A stretch of DNA of 64,000 nucleotides from Limosilactobacillus equigenerosi DSM 18793 = JCM 14505 (GTDB lineage Bacteria > Bacillota > Bacilli > Lactobacillales > Lactobacillaceae), in contig NZ_BBAS01000006.1 in NCBI RefSeq assembly GCF_001311375.1, forward strand, positions 1-64,000. Direction: 5' to 3'. The notes below the pieces were generated by a model. That model was not told the DNA's origin. It saw only the letters and a list, made by a program, of their open reading frames with translations, and did no database searches. Below are positions 20,417-31,154 of this stretch, one piece after another. Positions within the stretch are counted from its first letter, which is position 1. Each line of letters begins with the position of its first letter. Position numbers and translations under genes: made by a program.

Positions 20417-22991
20417 TAAGGCTTTAGATAACGGCGGCCAAGCCACAGACTAATTAAAGTTATTAGCATTCCCAAGCCTAAGAAGGGCGGAATGAAGATC
20501 ATGGTGACTTGGTGACGTTGCTGCGGAGATAGTTTGAGCGCCCAAAAGGCATTGGCAACTTTGATTAACGGCCGCGGATGACCATCAACGAAGGCATGCC
20601 AGCCGGGAGTGGCGGGGATGGTGGTCATGAGCATCGTTTGGTGAGAGGCTAATTTGACCGACCCCGTTAAATAATTACTAGTAGCGTGGGTTAATCGCCA
20701 GGGAGCACGTTGTAATTTTTGGGCGGCGTGGCGGAATTTAAGTTGGTCGAGTTGGTACAGACTCATGTTTTGGAGCCACAGCGATTCATTTTTAAGTCTA
20801 ACGATGATTTTGACGGGTTTCGTTTCATTCGGTCCGGCTACGTTTAAGACAATCGTGCCGAGGGATGAATTCGGTAAGTCATACCGGCGACCATTAACCC
20901 GAATTTCGGCATGTTCGAGGATTTGATTGCCGAGGGTTAAATATGAACTTTGTCCCCGGCGCGGTTGAACGATTAAGGTCATTGTGGCGGCTTGGTGGGG
21001 ATTTTGTTTGACTAACATACTACCAGTAATTTGCGTTGTTGGTGGTAGGTTTTTAAAGTTCACCTGGTTAAAATTAGCCACGTTGAAGAACGATTGATTA
21101 GTACCAGCTAGGCGTTGATAGAGTTGTTCTTGGTAACGAATTGGATCCCCAGTCTTGACGGGCTGGGTTAAAAGGTTATCTTGAGCCCCAAAGCCGAGTG
21201 GTAAGGTCCATGGATTACGAGTGACCTTAAAGCTGGTTTGCAAAGCACGTGGTTGATGGTGCCAATCTGGGCGGGGTAAATCAACACTAGTTTCCCAAGG
21301 CTGCTTAGTAGTTGGTTGCCACAAATATTTCATGCCTAAGAGTGAATCAGTGACGCTAGTGCCACTAATATAGGAAATGACCCCGTCACCGGCTGGCTGA
21401 CCAAGATGAGTCATTAATTTTGCCATTTGTGGTGGTAAGGTTGAACTGAATTCATCACCACTGTTAATGTTTGCTTGCATCGGATCATCTTTGGTTCGCG
21501 AAACCGTTTTGGCAACCCGATACCAAGTTTCATCAAGTCGGTGTTGTTGGCGACTAGTAGTTTGCAAAGCTTGCGTATAATTAGCAAAATCACTTTGCGA
21601 AATATACGATAGGTTATTCAGGGTTAACGTCGCATTGAAGGTGACATCGGCCACCGCAACGAGAATGAAGAAAAATTTAACTTGTGGATCGGTTAGTAAG
21701 AGAGCCATTAAACTTAAAATCCCAATGACATAGCCTGTCCAAATGAACTCCGGTTTGAGGTAGGTCATTGAATTAGCCAGGGGTGATAAGCAAAAGGCGG
21801 TTAAGGAACTGAGCAGAATGAACAAGATGCCGATGTCAAGTCCGGTTAACCGCAGCCCTGGTTTTAAGGTGCGGGCGGCGAGCCACACAAGCCAAAAGCT
21901 AATTAAAAAAAACTAAAGCGGTCCGGATACCAAACGGGGAATTGTCCCAAGTGCCAAATTAAATCAAAGGGGGCAATAACACACGAAGCCAGCAAGAATA
22001 TTAACCAAAGGGCAGCGATGATTTTGGCATTCCAGCGATCGCGACTCCGCCAAAAGTAAAGGAGCGCCCCCATCAGCATTAACATCCCAACGTAAAAATT
22101 AGGTTGGCCGGTCGGCATTTGATCAAAATTAAACGTGCCCGGGATTAATTTACCAATTAATTTAATTGGATTATATTCGAGGCGCCAATGCCAATTGGTT
22201 GCGTGATAGGTTCCTTTACTAATCGTGAGGGCATAAATAGTTGGTAATAAGATTACGGCGCTGGTTCCGACGGCGAGGAGGGACGTAGTGATGTATTTAA
22301 GTATTAATTTCCACCGTTGCCGCCAGGATTGCTTGACGAGCGCGAGGTGCCAGAGGACAAAGCCGAGGGTAAATAAGGCGACCATATAGGCCATGTAGTA
22401 ATTAATGATGATGGTAATCGTCAAAGCCAGCCAATAGGGCCGCTGCCGGTTAGTAGTTAGTAAAGTCAGTAAACCATTAATCACTAGCGGTAGCAGCCAC
22501 AGGATATCGAGCCACAATAAGTTTAATTGGTTAGCAATCATCCACCCAGACATGGCATAAGGAACACTAAATGCTAAGGCGCGCCAAGGTCCTTGTAAAC
22601 GTTGGTGCGTAATTAAGTGGTGCATGCTTAAACTGGCCAGTCCGTATTTTAATAAGGTGAGGATCAAAATCCCACTGCTTAAACTCCGCCCGGGGAAAGC
22701 CAGTAAAATTAGGTTAAGCGGACTTAATAAATAGTAAGCGTTGGTCCCCCACATTTCGCCTCCTAATCCCTTTTGCCAACTAAATAGTAAGCTGCTCGGG
22801 TCGTGCAAAAGGGCCTGCCGATAATAAGCAAAGAAATCGACATATTGTTGACCGAGGTCAACGGTTAAAATGCTATGGGGACCAAAGGGAGCCATTTGGC
22901 GGCCCCAAAAGTAACTGCCCATTAAAATAATGGGGATTAAAAAGCTGGCCCAACTACTAGCGTGGGACCAACGAAAGCGTGGCAGTCTCAT
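20416..22991 (-). CDS. yfhO: YfhO family polytopic membrane protein
   Basis: Large membrane protein (about 858 residues after restoring one T in a run at 21905-21912). The N-terminus shows many helices and the conserved QYVDFFAYYRQALLHDP and FSWQKGLGGEMWGTNAYYLLSP blocks typical of YfhO. The middle has a large extracytoplasmic domain (about residues 460-800), and a final helix precedes LGRRYLKP. YfhO proteins have been linked to glycosylation of teichoic acids through lipid-linked sugars. The exact sugar here is unknown. It stands alone, divergent from the PBP gene. Confidence 0.88.
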
Positions 22992-23134
22992 TTATCATTC
23001 TCCTTTATCGCAAGTCACCTGTTCATTATACTTGCTTTATGGGGAACGGTGAAATTTATTTCACGCAAATTACCATTATCAGATTAATTGCGGTAAAATA
23101 GACTATTATTGGATTAAATCATAAGGAGCTTATT

Positions 23135-25186
23135 GTGAAGTTGAAGCGTTTTAACTTTCGATCACGCCCCAAGCCACCTAAAGCTGGCAACTTGTCTAGT
23201 TTGCCAACGCGTTTACATGTTTTATTGTGGATTACGGTGGCCTTAATGGGGATGCTCGTGATTCGACTTTTCTACATGCAAATCATTCATGGTAATTACT
23301 ACCAATCAGCGGTGCGAAGTTCAAATACCACAACTAGGACCGCCAATGTGCAACGGGGATTAATCTATGATGCCAATCGACACGCTTTAGTTCGTAATGA
23401 TGCGCAACGTTCCATTACTTACACTAAAAATTCCGGGACCAGCAGTCAAGATGTTTACCGGTTAGCGAATCGATTAAGTAAGTATTTGCAAGTTGATACG
23501 GATAACTTGTCACTAGTTGATCAACGGGCCTATTACTTAGCTGATCCTGCTCATTATCGAGCTATTTTAAAGTTAGTTCATCCAGCCGAAAGTACGACCT
23601 CGGCGCAACAATATCAGTTGGCGATGAAGTATTTGAAACAGCATGCTAAGCAGTACCAATTAAGTGCAGCGGAGAAAAATCGGGCTAAATTGTATGCAAT
23701 GATGAATAGTTCGTATACTTTATCGACCACAATTTTAAAGCGTGATGATGTGACGGATGATGAAATTGCGCAAATTGGGGAACACATTGCCCAATTACCA
23801 GGGATTAAGGTTGGGACAGCTTGGCGACGCGATTATCAAAGTGATGCAGTTAAGTCGTTAACAGGGACAGTCTCAACCAATGGGTTACCAAGTGATGAAT
23901 TAAAATCGCTGTTAGCTCAAGGGTATGCCCGCAATGATAGCGTGGGGATTAGCTTGTTGGAAAAACAATACCAAGGCGTGTTAGCCGGGACGAAAGCTAC
24001 CACGACGATTACGACGAATGGTCAACGCGTGACCAAAGAACGGGTTAAGTATCCTGGTAAGGCGGGGGATAGTTTAGTCTTAACGATTGACTATAAATTC
24101 CAGCAAAAGGTCCAACAAATCTTGGAACAACATTACGGAGCTGCCGGGATTGCTTATTCGCATGGGGCCTATGCAGTGGTGATGAATCCAAATACGGGGG
24201 CGGTTTATGCCTTAGCGGGGATTGATCGGAATCCAAAGACTGGGGATCAAACCTTAGATACGACGGGAGCCATCACCCAGTCGATGACGATGGGATCGGT
24301 GGTGAAAGGGGCAACGGTATTAGCCGGGCTAATGGAAAAAGTGATTACCCCGGAAAATAATACGTTGTATGATTCCCCAATTAAGGTCGCCGGAACGCCG
24401 GCCAAGTCATCCTGGTTTAATAAGTCAGGGAAGAGTAGTATTCCGTTAACGGCGGCGCAAGCTTTAGGTTATTCATCAAACTCGTACATGATGCAAATTG
24501 TCATGAAGATTGCCGGGTTTGATTACCATCCGGGCGCCCAACTATCGATGAATCCGGATATCTTTGTGAAGATGCGGAAGTATTACAATATGTTTGGGCT
24601 TGGGGTGCCAACCGGCATTGACTTACCAAACGAAGCCCGCGGATTAGAAGGGGCCAGTGGACAAGCTAATATTGGGAGTGCCTTAGACCTTTCCTATGGG
24701 AACTATGACCAATATACGGTGATGCAATTGGCCCAATACATGTCGACCATCGCTAATGATGGGAAGCGGATGCAACCATACTTAGTCCAACAGATCCGGC
24801 AAACAACCGCTACGGGTGGCCTCGGAGCAGTTGTGGCGACCACGAAACCGAAAGTGCAAGCGAACTTACCAATTCCACAAAGCTACTTTGATGTGGTTCA
24901 TGATGGCCTTTATCAAGTAACTCACGGAACTAGTAGCAATACCACGGCGCGTCAATTAGCCGGCGTTTCGCCATCCGTTTCTGGGAAGACTGGGACGGCG
25001 GAAACCTTCTCGGAAGGTCATGAAACGACCACATTGAGTTTTGCTGGGTATGCACCATCAGATAAACCACAAGTGGTCGTGGCCTTAGCGATTGATGGAG
25101 CGACAAATGATAATAGTGGGGCCAACATTGATATGGCCAAAGATATCTTTAATGCCTACTGGGACATGGTTAAAGCGCGCAACTAA
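23135..25186 (+). CDS. Class B penicillin-binding protein (PBP2B-like)
   Basis: Peptidoglycan transpeptidase of 683 residues, starting at GTG 23135 after AAGGAG. A short cytoplasmic basic segment is followed by one membrane helix (LLWITVALMGMLVIRLF), then the dimerisation domain and the transpeptidase domain. Active-site motifs are SVVK (in MTMGSVVKGAT), SSN (in YSSNSYMMQIV) and KTGTAE. Also present is FGLGVPTGIDLPNE, typical of the family. Together with small PBP domain features this suggests the septal PBP2B rather than the elongation PBP2A, at moderate certainty. Confidence 0.9.
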   Translation: MKLKRFNFRSRPKPPKAGNLSSLPTRLHVLLWITVALMGMLVIRLFYMQIIHGNYYQSAVRSSNTTTRTANVQRGLIYDANRHALVRNDAQRSITYTKNSGTSSQDVYRLANRLSKYLQVDTDNLSLVDQRAYYLADPAHYRAILKLVHPAESTTSAQQYQLAMKYLKQHAKQYQLSAAEKNRAKLYAMMNSSYTLSTTILKRDDVTDDEIAQIGEHIAQLPGIKVGTAWRRDYQSDAVKSLTGTVSTNGLPSDELKSLLAQGYARNDSVGISLLEKQYQGVLAGTKATTTITTNGQRVTKERVKYPGKAGDSLVLTIDYKFQQKVQQILEQHYGAAGIAYSHGAYAVVMNPNTGAVYALAGIDRNPKTGDQTLDTTGAITQSMTMGSVVKGATVLAGLMEKVITPENNTLYDSPIKVAGTPAKSSWFNKSGKSSIPLTAAQALGYSSNSYMMQIVMKIAGFDYHPGAQLSMNPDIFVKMRKYYNMFGLGVPTGIDLPNEARGLEGASGQANIGSALDLSYGNYDQYTVMQLAQYMSTIANDGKRMQPYLVQQIRQTTATGGLGAVVATTKPKVQANLPIPQSYFDVVHDGLYQVTHGTSSNTTARQLAGVSPSVSGKTGTAETFSEGHETTTLSFAGYAPSDKPQVVVALAIDGATNDNSGANIDMAKDIFNAYWDMVKARN

Positions 25187-25218
25187 TTTGACTGTCAAGT
25201 TAATTTCCTTAACAGATT

Positions 25219-25247
25219 TTGAGAAAGGACTAGTCAAAACGTAAAAT
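25219..25247 (+). promoter_or_regulatory. Candidate promoter for rpmG
   Basis: TTGAGA at 25219-25224 and TAAAAT at 25242-25247 are separated by 17 bases, a good sigma-A fit, 79 bases before the rpmG start. Confidence 0.5.
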
Positions 25248-25325
25248 TGATGATAAACTTGTACAAGTTAAGGTTACGTAGAAATCACGTCTAACCAGTG
25301 AATGAAAAATTATGGAGGTAACATC

Positions 25326-25475
25326 ATGCGGGTTAACATTACTTTAGAATGTACTTCATGCCACGAACGGACTTACTTAACGAGCAAGAACCGTCGTAAC
25401 AACCCAGACCGTCTTGAATTAAACAAGTACTGTCCACGGGAACGTAAGGTGCAATTACACCGCGAAACGAAGTAA
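25326..25475 (+). CDS. rpmG: 50S ribosomal protein L33
   Basis: 49-residue ribosomal protein starting [20 protein letters not shown]. It keeps CxxC (CTSC) but the second pair is reduced to one cysteine (KYCPRERK), an intermediate between the C+ zinc-binding and C- forms. GGAGGTAACATC precedes the start and a terminator follows. This is a distinct gene too short for a typical ORF cut-off. Confidence 0.95.
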   Translation: MRVNITLECTSCHERTYLTSKNRRNNPDRLELNKYCPRERKVQLHRETK

Positions 25476-25484
25476 TTCGCTTCC

Positions 25485-25516
25485 AAACGAGCTGGGGTTT
25501 GTCCCCGGCTTTTTTT
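25485..25516 (+). terminator. Terminator after rpmG
   Basis: GAGCTGGGG and CCCCGGCT pair around TTTGT, followed by seven T. Confidence 0.85.
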
Positions 25517-25540
25517 GTGTCATCAAGAAAGGATTGAAGC

Positions 25541-26086
25541 ATGCAAAAATCGCTTTTACGACAACAAATCATGGCCTTAATGCAGCAACAGGCTAATCAA
25601 CAATCCATGGAGACAGCTCAGTTAATTAGTCAGTTATTGCAACTACCCAGTTGGCACCAAGCTTCCGTGATTGCCACAACGTTAAATCAACCGTTTGAAT
25701 TAGCTACGACTGGGATCATTGCTGCTGCGTGGGCAGCCGGTAAACAAGTGGTGGTGCCACAAACATTGCCCCACCGTCAAATGCAAATGCGGGTGTTAAC
25801 GTCAACGACACAATTAGAACGGACGAACTTTGGTGTGATGGAACCGATTACGGGCGAAATTGTGCCCCCAACGGCGATTGATTTAATCGTGGTACCTGGG
25901 GTGGCGTTTACCAAAGATGGCGCTCGCTTAGGGTTTGGTGGCGGTTATTACGATCGTTACTTAGCTACTTTTCAAGGAGCAACGGTGGCGCTGGCGCTTC
26001 CCTGGCAAGTTCAACCAGCGGGGGCTTGGCCAACGGAAAGTTTTGATGTGAAGATTCAAACGGTATTGACGACAGAAAGGGGATAA
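25541..26086 (+). CDS. 5-formyltetrahydrofolate cyclo-ligase
   Basis: Converts 5-formyl-THF to 5,10-methenyl-THF with ATP. 181 residues, usual for the family. The signature at the C-terminal side, DLIVVPGVAFTKDGARLGFGGGYYDRYL, is complete and includes the GxGGGYYDR phosphate loop. Ribosome-binding site AAAGGA. Start of a run of closely spaced genes (rhomboid, yqgQ, glucokinase, rhodanese) found in the same order in many lactobacilli. Confidence 0.93.
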   Translation: MQKSLLRQQIMALMQQQANQQSMETAQLISQLLQLPSWHQASVIATTLNQPFELATTGIIAAAWAAGKQVVVPQTLPHRQMQMRVLTSTTQLERTNFGVMEPITGEIVPPTAIDLIVVPGVAFTKDGARLGFGGGYYDRYLATFQGATVALALPWQVQPAGAWPTESFDVKIQTVLTTERG

Positions 26087-26089
26087 GAA

Positions 26090-26759
26090 ATGCAAAAACT
26101 GTGGCGACAAGTGCCGGTAACGATAACCTTAGTGGGATTAATGCTAATTATTTATGCGGGCATCACTCTAACGGGCGGCTCGCAAAATCCATATGTGTTA
26201 ATCCATTGGGGAGCTAATTACCCACCATTACTGGGACAGGCCCAACAATGGTGGCGGTTATTAACGGCAGGCTTTTTACATATTGGTTTAACCCATCTGA
26301 TTTTAAACTGCCTAATGTTATATTACTTAGGACAACAAGTGGAAACTATATTGGGAAAATGGCGGTTTTTGAGTATTTTCTTGATTAGTGTGATTTGGGG
26401 AAACTTATTAAGCGCCTGCATCTCGCCACACACGATTGCGGCGGGAGCCAGTACTGGAATCTTCGGCTTATTAGGAACATTTATCTTTCTTGGAGCGGAA
26501 CGCCATAACCAACTGTTATTACGCCAGTTAGCCAAACAATATTCATGGTTAGTGGTAATTAATTTAGTTTTTGATTTTTTTAGTCCCAGGAATTGATGTG
26601 TGGGGGCACATTGGGGGCTTGGTGGCGGGCTTTTTGGCAACTGCTTTCGTAGAATCAAAAAATAATCTCGCAAATCACTCGATAAAGCGTTTTCTTAGTG
26701 GTATGATATTAATACTTGCCGTAATGATCATGGTTCGGATGGTGATAAATTATGGATAA
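26090..26759 (+). CDS. gluP: Rhomboid family intramembrane serine protease
   Basis: About 223 residues with six membrane helices. The catalytic serine is in GASTGIFGLLG, and the catalytic histidine is in DVWGHIGGLVAGFLA. The helix-1 loop has WWRLLTAGFLHIGLTHLILN, a hallmark of rhomboids. One extra T near 26575-26581 breaks the frame between the catalytic residues and reads as an error. The gene overlaps yqgQ by a few bases. Confidence 0.9.
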
Positions 26760-26970
26760 TCAACAACCATTGCGGACGTTATATGACGTCCAACAATTAT
26801 TAAAGCGATTTAATGTCTTTGTGTATGTTGGGAAACGACTGTGGGATATTGAATTAATGGCGATTGAGCTTGATAATTTATTCCAAGCGGGTGTGATTGA
26901 ACGGGATGTTTATTTACAAGCGAAGTTAGTTTTGCGAAAGGAACATCGCGAGGAAGCGGCACGAAATTAA
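26752..26970 (+). CDS. yqgQ: YqgQ family protein
   Basis: 72-residue helical protein of the DUF910/YqgQ family, with TLYDVQQLLKRF and YVGKRLWDIELMAIELDNL. It overlaps the rhomboid stop and precedes glucokinase by 26 bases, the usual Firmicutes order. No biochemical role is established to my knowledge. Confidence 0.85.
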   Translation: MDNQQPLRTLYDVQQLLKRFNVFVYVGKRLWDIELMAIELDNLFQAGVIERDVYLQAKLVLRKEHREEAARN

Positions 26971-26996
26971 TTGATTTATTTAGGAGATGAGAGAAG

Positions 26997-27968
26997 ATGA
27001 CGAACAAGAAGTTAATTGGGGTTGACCTTGGTGGGACGACGATTAAGTTTGCAATTTTAACAGCAGAAGGTGAAATTCAAGAAAAGTGGTCAATTCGGAC
27101 CAATGTATTGGATGAAGGGTCCCACATTGTCCCTGACATCATCGAATCCATCAACCACCACTTAGATCTTTACAAGATGAATAAGGATCAATTTATCGGA
27201 ATCGGAATGGGAACGCCGGGAACGGTTAACCGGGAATTAGGAACGGTTATCGGTGCCTACAACTTAAACTGGAAGACCACGCAAAACGTCAAGGAACAAA
27301 TTGAAGCGGGCACGGGCTTACCATTTGCCATTGATAACGATGCTAACTGTGCCGGGCTTGGGGAAGCCTGGAAAGGTGCCGGAAATGATGGTGATGATGT
27401 GGTCTTCATGACGCTTGGAACTGGTGTTGGGGGCGGTGTCGTTGCCAACGGTGAATTAGTCCACGGGATTAACGGGGCCGCTGGTGAAATTGGACACATG
27501 ATTGTGGAACCAGATCATGGTTACCTTTGTACGTGTGGTAACAAGGGTTGTTTAGAACAATATGCTTCAGCGACGGGGATTGTGCACTTAGCTCAAGATG
27601 CGACGGAAGAATACGAAGGTGACAGCCCATTAAAGGCCGCCGTTGACAATGGGGAAGAAGTTACGGCTAAGATGGTCTTTGACCTCGCCAAGGAAGGTGA
27701 CTACTTAGCGAACACGGTGGTAGATAAGGTTTGTTTCTACCTTGGGTTTGCCGCGGCTAACCTTAGTAACACGTTGAACCCAGAATCATTTGTAATTGGT
27801 GGTGGGGTTTCAGCCGCTGGTGACTTCTTGTTAGATCGGGTTAAGACTAACTTCCAAAAGTATGCTTTCCCAACGGTGCGGACGTCAACGGAAGTTAAGT
27901 TAGCTCAATTAGGTAACGATGCTGGGGTAATTGGGGCCGCTTCATTAGCAACTAAGTTTGCGGACTAG
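26997..27968 (+). CDS. glcK: Glucokinase, ROK family
   Basis: Phosphorylates glucose at position 6 with ATP. 323 residues. The ATP loop is GVDLGGTTIKFAIL, sugar-binding residues are in DNDANCAGLGEAW, the second phosphate motif is FMTLGTGVGGGVV, and zinc ligands are in the ROK signature around CTCGNKGCLEQYAS. Ribosome-binding site AGGAGATGAG. Downstream rhodanese gene is probably cotranscribed. Confidence 0.96.
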   Translation: MTNKKLIGVDLGGTTIKFAILTAEGEIQEKWSIRTNVLDEGSHIVPDIIESINHHLDLYKMNKDQFIGIGMGTPGTVNRELGTVIGAYNLNWKTTQNVKEQIEAGTGLPFAIDNDANCAGLGEAWKGAGNDGDDVVFMTLGTGVGGGVVANGELVHGINGAAGEIGHMIVEPDHGYLCTCGNKGCLEQYASATGIVHLAQDATEEYEGDSPLKAAVDNGEEVTAKMVFDLAKEGDYLANTVVDKVCFYLGFAAANLSNTLNPESFVIGGGVSAAGDFLLDRVKTNFQKYAFPTVRTSTEVKLAQLGNDAGVIGAASLATKFAD

Positions 27969-27996
27969 TTAATAAATTGTAGGTGAGGTAAGGATT

Positions 27997-28401
27997 ATGA
28001 ACTCATTTTTAATTGGTTTTGATATTTTAGTAACCTTTATTTTGGTCTTTTGGCTAGTAACGTACCTGATTGGTCGCTATCGCCGGACGCATTACGCGAC
28101 AGTAATTGATCAAGCAACGTTCCAAGCCGGCTCGCATAAAGCGCAAGTGATTGATTTGCGCCAAAAAGATGCCTTTGATAAAGGTCATATTTTAGGGGCG
28201 CGAAACTTACCTTACCAATTCCTAAAGCAACAATACCGGGACTTACGCCCAGATCGTGATGTTTACTTGTATGACGACACGATGACGTTAAGTACGAGTG
28301 CGGTGGCCTTCTTAGGGCGGCGTGGTTACAAGCACCTCTACATTTTAGATGGTGGTTATACCAAGTGGACGGGGAAGACTAAAGCCGCTAAGTTTAATTA
28401 A
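27997..28401 (+). CDS. Membrane-anchored rhodanese-like protein (YqhL-type)
   Basis: 134 residues: one N-terminal membrane helix (LVTFILVFWLVTYLI) then a rhodanese fold with VIDLRQKDAFDKGHILGARNLPY. At the usual catalytic loop position the sequence reads YDDTMTLSTSAVAFL, with no cysteine, so sulfur transfer is unlikely and a binding or regulatory role is more plausible. Follows glucokinase as in related genomes. Confidence 0.85.
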   Translation: MNSFLIGFDILVTFILVFWLVTYLIGRYRRTHYATVIDQATFQAGSHKAQVIDLRQKDAFDKGHILGARNLPYQFLKQQYRDLRPDRDVYLYDDTMTLSTSAVAFLGRRGYKHLYILDGGYTKWTGKTKAAKFN

Positions 28402-28406
28402 GTTAC

Positions 28407-28441
28407 AAACGAAGTTACTAATCGGTAGCTTCGTTTTTTTT
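28407..28441 (+). terminator. Terminator after the rhodanese gene
   Basis: AACGAAGTTACTAATCGGTAGCTTCGTT folds on itself and is followed by eight T. Confidence 0.85.
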
Positions 28442-28521
28442 GATAAAAAGTAAGTAAATCAGTTGCAAATGGCAGTTAATTCATTTATTATTAAGAACAA
28501 TCTTATGAAAGGAAACCTATC

Positions 28522-28602
28522 ATGATGAACCAAGTTAGTATGAACAGTTCAGTATGTTGTTGCGAAGTACGTCAATCGATTGTACTCCGCTTCTTTGGGT
28601 AG
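28522..28602 (+). CDS. Cysteine-codon leader peptide upstream of cysK
   Basis: A 26-residue open frame starting ATGATGAACCAAGTTAGT after GAAAGGAAA. Residues 12-14 are three consecutive cysteines (TGT TGT TGC), a very rare run. The codons overlap the left arm of a hairpin, GCGAAGTAC ... GTACTCCGC (28562-28590). An intrinsic terminator follows 45 bases after the stop, and the next genes make cysteine. This is the classical layout of translational attenuation by cysteinyl-tRNA supply: ribosome stalling at the Cys codons would prevent the terminator from forming or favour an alternative fold. The peptide itself is probably only regulatory. Confidence 0.7.
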   Translation: MMNQVSMNSSVCCCEVRQSIVLRFFG

Positions 28603-28646
28603 CGTTTCTTTTTATTAAAGAGCAATTTAAGTGGGTCATAATCATT

Positions 28647-28681
28647 GGCGTTGAACAAGTAATTTTGTTCAGCGCCTTTTT
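28647..28681 (+). terminator. Attenuator terminator before cysK
   Basis: GGCGTTGAACA pairs fully (one G-T pair) with TGTTCAGCGCC across an 8-base loop and is followed by TTTTT. It lies between the cysteine leader peptide and cysK, so read-through must be controlled. Confidence 0.85.
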
Positions 28682-28709
28682 GTTTGGATTTGGAAAGGAG
28701 TAGTTATAA

Positions 28710-29621
28710 ATGTTAATTCATTCAGTGGGGGAATTAATTGGTCACACACCATTACTGGAATTGCCAATTGAAGTCCCAAAGCAAAGTCATATTTATGCTA
28801 AATTGGAAATGTTTAATCCAGGAGGATCAATCAAAGATCGTTTGGGACAATTCTTATTACAAACGGCGTGGAGCCGAGGGGAGATTAATGCGCACACTAC
28901 AATTATTGAACCAACGGCTGGGAATACGGGCATTGGCATTGCCCTAGCAGCACGGCAACTTGGATTAGCAACAATTTTAGTGGTTCCACAACACTTTAGT
29001 TTTGAAAAACAAACGTTGATGAAAGCGTTAGGGGCGCAAGTCATTAATACCCCTGATGAGGCTGGGATGCAAGGGGCCACGGCAAAGGCCCAAGCGCTCG
29101 CGCAAACAATTGCGCATGCGTACGTCCCAAACCAATTTTTGAATGAGGATAATCCACGAGCCTATGAAACAACTTTGGGCCCAGAAATTATGGCTGATTT
29201 AGCTGGTAAAAAGATTGATGCGGTGGTGATTGGTGCTGGAACGGGTGGTACTTTTGCGGGGGTCGCCAAGTCAATTCATGCGGTGTATCCGACGGCAAAA
29301 TTAATTCCGGTGCAACCGCAAGGATCAATCTTAGCTCAGCAACCAGCGGGTCCGCATCGAACCGAAGGCATTGGGGTGGAAATGGAACCGCCATTTTTTG
29401 CCGGTTTGCCAATTGACAGTGTGCAAACTATTTCTGATGACGCGGCCTTTGGCTGGGTGAAACGTGCGGCTAAAGAATGGGGCTTGTTCATGGGATCATC
29501 ATCTGGCGCGGCGGTGGCTGCCAGTTTAGCGGTAGCCAAGCAATTGCCGGAGGGTTCCAACATTGTGACGGTGTTACCGGATTCAAGTGAACGGTATTTA
29601 AGTGAAGGAATTTATGATTAA
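28710..29621 (+). CDS. cysK: Cysteine synthase / beta-synthase (PLP, fold type II)
   Basis: 303-residue PLP enzyme making cysteine from O-acetylserine and sulfide, or cystathionine from serine and homocysteine. In lactobacilli the paralogue next to a cystathionine lyase is often a CBS-like enzyme. The PLP lysine is in GGSIKDRLG, the substrate loop is [12 protein letters not shown], and the phosphate loop is [20 protein letters not shown] is the conserved C-terminal motif. Start after GGAAAGGAG. Followed 16 bases later by the gamma-synthase/lyase gene, and controlled by the cysteine attenuator. Confidence 0.9.
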   Translation: MLIHSVGELIGHTPLLELPIEVPKQSHIYAKLEMFNPGGSIKDRLGQFLLQTAWSRGEINAHTTIIEPTAGNTGIGIALAARQLGLATILVVPQHFSFEKQTLMKALGAQVINTPDEAGMQGATAKAQALAQTIAHAYVPNQFLNEDNPRAYETTLGPEIMADLAGKKIDAVVIGAGTGGTFAGVAKSIHAVYPTAKLIPVQPQGSILAQQPAGPHRTEGIGVEMEPPFFAGLPIDSVQTISDDAAFGWVKRAAKEWGLFMGSSSGAAVAASLAVAKQLPEGSNIVTVLPDSSERYLSEGIYD

Positions 29622-29637
29622 CGAGGAGCAAATAAAG

Positions 29638-30788
<1,151 letters not shown>

Positions 30789-30834
30789 TTTATTTTAATG
30801 GTTGACATGTTTGATTAACGTGCTAAAATGATTA

Positions 30835-31140
30835 CAATTAAAAATTAATTAGAAAACGCTGAGAAAAGATGAGTAACGAAGGTTGACCCGGTCCAGTGAG
30901 CTAGGTAAGTGAGAACTAGTGCGGATGTCGCCTCGTGAAGATGGTCTGGGAGCGTTTGGTGTCGGCGAGCGTTAAGTTAGCTGACCCCGAGTGACGATCG
31001 ATATTCACGTCCGGGTTTACATTTTCGTGAACCTAGTAAGGAAAATTTGGGTGACCAGATTTTCAAATTCGGGTGGTAACACGTTTATTTTGGACGTCCC
31101 GCAATGAGCCAGTTGGTTCGTTGTGGGGTGTTTTTATTTT
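30835..31140 (+). promoter_or_regulatory. T-box leader, probably methionine-specific
   Basis: AATTAGAAAACGCTGAG with AAAGATGAG is a typical Stem I start. The T-box core TTCGGGTGGTAACACG lies at 31068-31083. A terminator of GACGTCCCGCAATGAGCC and GGTTCGTTGTGGGGTGT plus T run lies at 31093-31137. GCGGATGTCGCC may hold an ATG specifier. The genes below are methionine-related, so tRNA-Met is likely, but the specifier was not proven. A promoter TTGACA ... (30802) fits upstream. Confidence 0.85.
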
Positions 31141-31154
31141 AGGAGGAATTAATC

